The position numbers and the translations under genes are program-made. This document shows, piece by piece, positions 59,027-64,000 of a DNA stretch of 64,000 nucleotides (the first letter of the stretch is position 1; the number at the start of each line of letters is the position of its first letter). The notes under the pieces are model-generated. The model did not search any database. It saw only the letters and a program-made list of their open reading frames with translations, and was not told the DNA's origin. This DNA is from Akkermansia muciniphila (lineage in GTDB: Bacteria > Verrucomicrobiota > Verrucomicrobiia > Verrucomicrobiales > Verrucomicrobiaceae): positions 62,001 to 126,000 of the forward strand of contig CAMCWM010000001.1 in assembly GCA_945882215.1 (NCBI GenBank), given 5' to 3'.

Positions 59027-62014
59027 CTAGTCCACATACACAAACTCGTTGGCGTTAAACAGTGATCGGCAGAAAGCGAAGAGGTCGTTGGCTTGGATAA
59101 ACTCAGCGGCGAGCTGTTGCTCTTCGCTGGTGGGTTCGCGAGAGAAGGCGAGGGCGTAAGCGAGGTGGATTTGCTTGGCGAGATCTGGGCCGGCTTCTTT
59201 TTCCAGGCGCTCGGCAAAGTAGCGGGACTGGCGGAGGATGAAGTCGTTGTTGAAGAGGGCGAGGGATTGCAGCGCAGTGGTGGTGGTCATGCGCGCGGGC
59301 GTGAGGTTCGCGGGATCGGGGCAGTCGAGCGTGGTGAGAAATTTCTGCGGCGTGCTGCGCACAACGAAGCGGTAGATGCTGCGACGCCAAAGCTCGGGCG
59401 TGTCGGCGGTGATGTGCTGATACACAGGCGCGTAGCCTTCGGTGTAGGTGAAGTCGGTGAAGCCCGGGCCGCCAGTGTTCTGGAGGTTTAGTTTGCCCGA
59501 GACAGCGAGCACAAAATCGCGCGTGGCCTCGGCTTCGATGCGGCGTGGGTTTTGTCGCCAGCGAAGGCGGTTGTTGGAGTCGATGTATAACGAACTTCCA
59601 AGTTCGTTCTTCAGGCTGGCGTGAGCGACAGGTGAACGAGCTTGGAAGCTCGTTCTACGATAGGCGTCGCTCATCACGATGAGCTTGTGCATGTGTTTGA
59701 GGGACCAGCCGCTTTTCAACAACTCCCCGGCGAGATAATCGAGCAGCTCAGGATGCGAAGGCTTGCCACCGCCTAGGCCGAAGTCGCTGGGGGTGTTCAC
59801 GATGCCTTGGCCGAAATGCCAGTGCCAGAGGCGATTAACGAGGACGCGGCGGGTCAAAGGATTGCGCGCATCTGTGATCCAGGCGGCGAGTGCCTTGCGG
59901 CGGTCGCCTTCAGAGCTGTCGAGGCTGCCAAGATCAGGTTTGAGATCGCGCAGGAGACTCAGGGTGCCAGGTGGGATGGATTCTTCGCCGGGAGACTCGG
60001 GATCGCCACGTTTGAGAATCTGAATGGCAGGCGGTTGGTCGGCGATGACGGCATAAACCTTGTTCGTAGAGACTTTGGCATTCAGTTTCGAGCTGAGTTG
60101 TTTCTCTTCGGCTTGCAAGGCGTTGACGCGAGCCTTGTCGGCGGCGGAGAGCGGCTGCGATTCGATGTCGAGCGTGAGTTTGGCATCGCCGAGAAAGAGC
60201 AAGTCACTGCCGATGCCGTCTCCTCCATCGGTGGCGATCAACGTGAAAGTCGGCGCATCTGCGGGGATGCTGAGGTCAATGCGAGCGGACTCATCTTTAC
60301 GCATCTTGAGGCGCTGGAACTTTTGTTCGCTGCCGACAAAGACGCTGAAGTCGGCAAGACTGCTGGCGGCCTGTTTGCTGGCTCCAAAACCGACCGTCGC
60401 GGTGAGCCGCATCTTCGTGTAACCGCTGGCCTGGCGGATTTCTTTGAGATCGAAGGTGACGGCGCTGTTCGCGTGCTGCCCGAGAATGCTGTGACCTTCC
60501 TTGGCGAAATCCGAGCCGTCGATGCTGGTGGAGACTTGCGAAGCGAGCGGTCCGTTGCGGATGGCATCCCAGGCTTGCGCGGAGGTGGGCGGCACACCTT
60601 TCACGGGCTTTTTGAAGGCGATGTTTACTTCCTCCCGGCCATCGGGAACAAACAGCCACTGCACAAACTTGGGGGCGTTCACATGACCCCACTCGAGTTT
60701 CTGAAGGCGGTTGGCTTTGATGTCGCGGTGGTAGCCGAGTTTATCCTTAGCCACGGTGCCATTGCCGACGTGCAGGCCCGCCCCTTTCGTCCCGGTGCCA
60801 CGTCCATTGCCACCGCCAATCATGTCGGCGAGGTCGAGGCCTTGGCCGGTCAGTTTGGCGAGTTCGGTGGTGACTTGGCGGAGCCGTGTCTGCGTTTTGG
60901 CCCGCTCTGCGGCGAGGCGCGTTGCCTCGGCAGTGTCGAGGTCGCGATTGCCGCGCTTCAATCCGGCAAAGACAGACCAGAGCGAGTAATACTCGCGCTG
61001 CGAGATGGGATCGAGCTTGTGATCATGGCAGCGGGCGCAGTTCACCGTCACACCGCACGCGGCGGTCATGACCTGCGTGACCATGTCATCGAGATCAAGC
61101 GTGCGGGCACTGCGGCGGAGGACATCGCTCTTCGTTTCGACCTGCCCGACGAAATCCCACGGCCCTGCGGCAAGAAAACCGGTGGCGGCGATGGCTTGCG
61201 GATCATTCGGCGAAAGGACATCGCCTGCGATCTGCTCACGGAGGAACTGGTCGTAGGGTTTGTCGGCGTTCAATGCGTTGATCACGTAATCGCGGTAGCG
61301 CCAGGCATTGTCGCGACGCTGATCACGCTCAAAGCCGTGCGTGTCCGCGTAGTGTGCGATGTCGAGCCAGTGGCGCGCGTAGCGCTCGCCGTAGCGAGGT
61401 GAGGCGAGCAGACGGTCAATGAGTTTTTCATACGCCTTCGGGTCTTTGTCTTGAATGAATGCTTCTACTTCTGCTGGTGACGGCGGAAGGCCGTGGAGAT
61501 CGAAGCTGAGGCGTCGGATGAGTGTGCGGCGATCTGCTTCAGGCGAAGGCTGAAGTTTGTTCTCAGCAAGCTTCGCGTGGATGATCGAATCGATGCTCTG
61601 AGGCGTGCTGAACTTCGTTAACGGCTGCCAAGCCCAGTGCTGGAGGCGTTTGTCGGCCAGCGCGGCTTTGTCTGTGGCGTTTTCAGGCCAATGGGCACCG
61701 GATTCGATCCATGCTTTGATCGCAGAGACCTGCGACGAAGTGAGCGGATCACCTTTCGGCGGCATGCGCTCCTTTTCATCCGTGTTGGTGATGCGCTGGT
61801 AGAGAGGCGATTTGCCGAGGTTGCCCGCAATGATGGCCGGACCATCGTGACCGCCTTTGAGAGCGAAGGACTTTGCATCAAGGCGGAGTTCGCCTTTCTG
61901 CTTCTTTTCGCCATGGCACTCGATGCAGCGTTCTTGGAGCAGCGGACGAATCTCGCGGTCGAAATCGACGGCGAAGGCGGAAGTGATGAAAAAGAGGAAA
62001 ATCGCGGGTTTCAT
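59027..62014 (-). CDS. PSD1 (DUF1549/DUF1553) cytochrome c protein
   Basis: A 995-residue exported protein. The signal peptide (AIFLFFITSAFAVDF) precedes a c-type haem motif (CIECHGEKKQKGELRL). DUF1549 follows (LIRRLSFDLHGLPPSPAEVEAFI; HWLDIAHYADTHGFERD), with a second CxxCH in VNCARCHDHKLDPI. A lectin-like insert occupies about residues 440-630. DUF1553 comes last (RVLVNRLWHWHFGQGIVNTPSDF; NPRRIEAEATRDFVLA). A REP-like double hairpin is translated in frame at about residues 787-809. Function of the family is unknown. Its start overlaps the GntR regulator stop (ATGA). Confidence 0.92.
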   Translation of the reverse strand: MKPAIFLFFITSAFAVDFDREIRPLLQERCIECHGEKKQKGELRLDAKSFALKGGHDGPAIIAGNLGKSPLYQRITNTDEKERMPPKGDPLTSSQVSAIKAWIESGAHWPENATDKAALADKRLQHWAWQPLTKFSTPQSIDSIIHAKLAENKLQPSPEADRRTLIRRLSFDLHGLPPSPAEVEAFIQDKDPKAYEKLIDRLLASPRYGERYARHWLDIAHYADTHGFERDQRRDNAWRYRDYVINALNADKPYDQFLREQIAGDVLSPNDPQAIAATGFLAAGPWDFVGQVETKSDVLRRSARTLDLDDMVTQVMTAACGVTVNCARCHDHKLDPISQREYYSLWSVFAGLKRGNRDLDTAEATRLAAERAKTQTRLRQVTTELAKLTGQGLDLADMIGGGNGRGTGTKGAGLHVGNGTVAKDKLGYHRDIKANRLQKLEWGHVNAPKFVQWLFVPDGREEVNIAFKKPVKGVPPTSAQAWDAIRNGPLASQVSTSIDGSDFAKEGHSILGQHANSAVTFDLKEIRQASGYTKMRLTATVGFGASKQAASSLADFSVFVGSEQKFQRLKMRKDESARIDLSIPADAPTFTLIATDGGDGIGSDLLFLGDAKLTLDIESQPLSAADKARVNALQAEEKQLSSKLNAKVSTNKVYAVIADQPPAIQILKRGDPESPGEESIPPGTLSLLRDLKPDLGSLDSSEGDRRKALAAWITDARNPLTRRVLVNRLWHWHFGQGIVNTPSDFGLGGGKPSHPELLDYLAGELLKSGWSLKHMHKLIVMSDAYRRTSFQARSPVAHASLKNELGSSLYIDSNNRLRWRQNPRRIEAEATRDFVLAVSGKLNLQNTGGPGFTDFTYTEGYAPVYQHITADTPELWRRSIYRFVVRSTPQKFLTTLDCPDPANLTPARMTTTTALQSLALFNNDFILRQSRYFAERLEKEAGPDLAKQIHLAYALAFSREPTSEEQQLAAEFIQANDLFAFCRSLFNANEFVYVD
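59589..59654. repeat. REP-like double hairpin inside the PSD1 coding sequence
   Basis: Two perfect 9-bp stems, AACGAACTT/AAGTTCGTT (59589-59608, CC loop) and AACGAGCTT/AAGCTCGTT (59635-59654, GG loop), lie 26 nt apart in opposite loop orientation. They are near-identical to each other, as in paired REP elements. The whole unit is read in frame by the PSD1 gene. Confidence 0.8.
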
Positions 62015-62712
62015 CGTTTGGCCTTCGTTTTGGCGGCGAGATCGCGGGCGGTCTCCTCCATGTGATGTTTCATCGCCTTGGCGGCGGCGGCGGCATCGTG
62101 AGCGGCCACGGCGGTCAGAATGGCGGTGTGATGGTCGATGGCACGCTGCTGGCCGACATTGCCGATGGTCACGCGACGGCTTTCGCGGCCGAGATCGGCC
62201 AGGGATTCGAGCATCAGTTTAAGAATCTCGTTGCCGGCGATGCGGGCGAGGGTGCGGTGGAAGTCGATGTCGGCTTCAACAGCCTCATCGTGGGTTTCAG
62301 CGGCCACCAAGCGGTCGTGGATGGCGCGAAGTTGCTTCACATCGGCCACTTTGGCCTTCAAGGCGGCCTGACTCGCGATTTCAGGCTCGATGGCGGCGCG
62401 GGCCTCGCTCAACTGCCGCAGGCGCTCGGGTAATTCGGGCAGTAGCAGCGAAAGGGAGCCGCTGAGCGGCTTGTGGAGCCGGTTGACGGCCCGGATGCCG
62501 CTGCCGTGGCGGATTTCGAGCAGGCCTTGGAGTTCGAGGCGTTTGGTAGCCTCGCGCAGCACGGTGCGGCTGACGCCGAGGCGCTCGGCCATGAGACGTT
62601 CGGGCGGCAGCTTGCCATCGCCAGACTCGACCTCGTCACGCAACTGGCGTGCGAGACGCGAGCAGACCTGCTCGACGAGCGATGGAGTGGGTTTGAGCGG
62701 GGAGAGAGTCAT
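62011..62712 (-). CDS. GntR-family (FCD) transcriptional regulator
   Basis: A 233-residue regulator. The N-terminal winged helix (SGDGKLPPERLMAERLGVSRTVLREATKRLELQGLLEI) is followed by an FCD domain with the metal-binding pattern DIDFHRTLARIAGNEI, DHHTAILTAVAAHD and MKHHMEE. FCD-type regulators sense sugar acids, organic acids or similar. It heads a gene chain on the minus strand, with its stop overlapping the PSD1 start. A perfect palindrome lies 2 nt before its ATG, so it probably regulates itself and the chain. Confidence 0.92.
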   Translation of the reverse strand: MTLSPLKPTPSLVEQVCSRLARQLRDEVESGDGKLPPERLMAERLGVSRTVLREATKRLELQGLLEIRHGSGIRAVNRLHKPLSGSLSLLLPELPERLRQLSEARAAIEPEIASQAALKAKVADVKQLRAIHDRLVAAETHDEAVEADIDFHRTLARIAGNEILKLMLESLADLGRESRRVTIGNVGQQRAIDHHTAILTAVAAHDAAAAAKAMKHHMEETARDLAAKTKAKR

Positions 62713-62714
62713 GC

Positions 62715-62738
62715 AATTGGTAGGAGGTCATACCAATT
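62715..62738. promoter_or_regulatory. GntR/FCD-type palindromic operator
   Basis: The perfect inverted repeat AATTGGTA (62715-62722) and TACCAATT (62731-62738) is separated by 8 nt and ends 2 nt from the GntR ATG. Known FCD-regulator sites, such as those of PdhR and LldR, have AATTGGT...ACCAATT arms with a shorter centre. No purine-rich ribosome-binding site is seen between it and the start codon. Confidence 0.75.
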
Positions 62739-62877
62739 ACGAGAGTCCCTGGCGGCTCTTTCAGGACAGATTGGGTCTCGATGGCCAGGCCTCCGACAGC
62801 AAGTCTCGCAGCACTTGCGGCTTGAGCACGCGACTGAACGCTGGACAATGACGCGCCGAACCGACGACTGATCCGAA

Positions 62878-63567
62878 ATGCACCTCCGCGACACATTGCT
62901 CAATCTCGCCATCACCTGCGTGCTGGTACTGATCATAGTGCTGGTGGCGATTCTTTTGAAGGAGAGCCGCCCTGCGCCGCTGCCAGCGCTGCCGGTGGGT
63001 GTGGCGCAAGTGCCTCCAGGACAGAATGCGGACGCTGGTCGTGTGCCGCTGTCAGAGTTCAAGGTGTTTCCCAAGGCACGCCTTGTGGAGAGCCGCACCA
63101 ATGAAGCAGACACCCTGCGCATCAAAGTGAGCGACACGGAGGATGAGCAGGTGTTTGTGCTCTACTTCGTGGATGCGCTGGACCCGGAGTGGACGCACCC
63201 GCAGCGTGTGCAAGAGCAGGCGCGCTACTTTGGCGTGAGCAGTCAGCGCATCGTGGATGAGGGCAAAAGAGCGGTGCAATACGTGACGCAACTGCTGAAG
63301 GAGCACCCGTTCACGGTGATGACGCGCTGGGAGCAGGTGCCGGAGCGCAGCCGGTTTTATGCGCTGATCCTGGTGGAGTACAGTCCCGGGAAGTGGGTTT
63401 ACTTGGCGGATCTGCTGGTGCAGCAGGGTTATGCGCGAGTGGCGGGTGTCACCACGAGCCTGCCGTCGGATGCGCGTTCGCTGAATGACTACGCCTTGGA
63501 GCTTCAGGCTCTGCGGAAGCAGGCGGAGCAGAAAAAGGCGGGCATATGGGCGGCTTCGAAGCTGTGA
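62878..63567 (+). CDS. Membrane-anchored SNase-fold protein
   Basis: A 229-residue protein with an N-terminal membrane helix (LLNLAITCVLVLIIVLVAILL). An OB-fold domain resembling thermonuclease (SNase) follows: ADTLRIKVSD, VLYFVDALDPEW, ARYFGVSSQRIVDEGKRA, and a C-terminal LVQQGYARVAG plus KKAGIWA. The order and spacing fit the SNase fold. Whether the catalytic arginines are present is unclear (TMTRW- and ERSRFYALI-type segments exist). It diverges from the GntR gene. Confidence 0.72.
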   Translation: MHLRDTLLNLAITCVLVLIIVLVAILLKESRPAPLPALPVGVAQVPPGQNADAGRVPLSEFKVFPKARLVESRTNEADTLRIKVSDTEDEQVFVLYFVDALDPEWTHPQRVQEQARYFGVSSQRIVDEGKRAVQYVTQLLKEHPFTVMTRWEQVPERSRFYALILVEYSPGKWVYLADLLVQQGYARVAGVTTSLPSDARSLNDYALELQALRKQAEQKKAGIWAASKL

Positions 63568-63594
63568 GAGGGCTTAAAACTCCGGCATTGATGA

Positions 63595-63611
63595 ATCATG
63601 ATGCGTTGATA
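63595..63611. promoter_or_regulatory. Operator candidate upstream of the ArsR-type gene
   Basis: The sequence ATCATGATGCGTTGATA matches ATCAGGATGCGTTGATA (4251-4267, upstream of ahcY) at 16 of 17 positions. Both contain ATCA-N8-TGAT. It ends 13 nt before the TTG start of the regulator, which fits autoregulation. Confidence 0.65.
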
Positions 63612-63624
63612 CGATGGCTTTACC

Positions 63625-64000
63625 TTGGCCTCCATTCTCAAATCTCTGAGCCTTATTGCTGACCCGACGCGGGTGCGGCTTCTGCTGTTGTTGAAACAGG
63701 AGGAACTCAGCGTGGCGGAGTTGCAGGAGGTGCTTTCATTACCGCAGTCGAATATTTCGGCCCAATTGGCGAAATTGAAGGCCGCAGGACTGGTCAGTGA
63801 TCGCCGCAGCGGCAAGAACCGTCTCTATCAACTGGATGAACCCAGCGCGAAGGACAAGGAATCCCATGAGCACTTTCTGGCGCTGATCGAGGCGGCCGGC
63901 GGTGAACTGCGCGAGGTGACCAAGGACAACGAGGCGCTCAAAGTGGTGCTGCGGAAGCGTGCACAGACGGCGCAGGCTTATTTCGACGCGCTGGCGGGCA
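63625..64000 (+). CDS. ArsR-family transcriptional regulator, probably fused to a methyltransferase domain (3' end outside window)
   Basis: An open reading frame of 125 visible codons, beginning at a TTG (no ATG or GTG follows the in-frame TGA at 63607 before the DPTRVRLL homology). It has an ArsR-type winged helix: SLSLIADPTRVRLLLLL, ELSVAELQEVLSLPQSNIS and GLVSDRRSGKNRLYQLD. The end reads LRKRAQTAQAYFDALAG, which in many relatives links the HTH to a SAM-dependent methyltransferase domain. The C-terminal domain itself lies beyond the window. Such regulators control methionine/SAM-cycle genes in other bacteria, and the shared operator with ahcY agrees. Confidence 0.75.
   Translation, partial: MASILKSLSLIADPTRVRLLLLLKQEELSVAELQEVLSLPQSNISAQLAKLKAAGLVSDRRSGKNRLYQLDEPSAKDKESHEHFLALIEAAGGELREVTKDNEALKVVLRKRAQTAQAYFDALAG

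Noticed and set aside
63614..63649. ATG at 63614 as start of the ArsR-type gene
   Set aside because: This frame stops after 11 codons; the HTH homology is in another frame that begins at TTG 63625.

Overview
The window (about 60% GC) reads as chromosomal DNA of a member of the Verrucomicrobiota, probably a Prosthecobacter/Verrucomicrobium-type bacterium. The evidence is the gene repertoire: an ECF sigma factor paired with a membrane Ser/Thr kinase, PSD1-type (DUF1549/DUF1553), DUF1592, DUF1552 and DUF1501 proteins, a DUF1080 protein, many secreted sulfatases and sialate O-acetylesterase-like proteins, and a Tat-exported GH5-like hydrolase. No rRNA, tRNA, CRISPR array or transposase was seen.

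Region 1-33 kb is mostly housekeeping and signalling. It opens with the 3' end of a glycosyltransferase-type protein coupled to a GH130 enzyme, then ahcY (SAH hydrolase, minus strand) diverging from an ECF sigma/kinase/membrane-protein run. A class III adenylate cyclase follows, divergent from an unusual GNAT-aminotransferase fusion. Next come a DUF1080 protein, an iduronate-sulfatase-like protein, a PlsC-type acyltransferase, a P1B-type metal ATPase, a TPR protein, a TerC-family membrane protein, a histidine kinase/response regulator pair, an M19 dipeptidase, an NlpC/P60-like lipoprotein, a caspase-like protein, an rRNA pseudouridine synthase, an L,D-transpeptidase, and rsgA coupled to opgG.

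Region 32.5-62.7 kb is almost entirely minus strand. It is a chain of genes with 4-nt stop/start overlaps or gaps under about 55 nt, beginning with a GntR/FCD regulator (62712) and running to a DUF1592 protein (34504), with a DUF1552 protein beyond. A palindrome abuts the regulator's start codon. The chain encodes a PSD1 cytochrome, GH5-like and GH28-like enzymes, three large SASA-family proteins, a smaller SASA esterase, an arylsulfatase, a SUMF1-sialidase fusion, a BNR sialidase, a DUF1501 protein, a GH99/WbsX-like protein, a clan-A glycosidase, a 2-hydroxyacid dehydrogenase and a beta-propeller protein. I read it as a SusC/SusD-free glycan-degradation locus for an acetylated, sulfated polysaccharide. 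A PIN-domain toxin-antitoxin pair sits on the opposite strand between the DUF1592 and DUF1552 genes.

Region 62.7-64 kb holds an SNase-fold protein and the start of an ArsR-type regulator. A 17-bp sequence just upstream of this regulator matches, with one mismatch, part of a long palindrome upstream of ahcY. This suggests a SAM/SAH-cycle regulon whose parts lie at both ends of the window. Other notable items are a REP-like double hairpin translated in frame inside the PSD1 gene, a tandem SASA protein whose first half has lost its catalytic residues, and ATTCGTCATT-type microrepeats.
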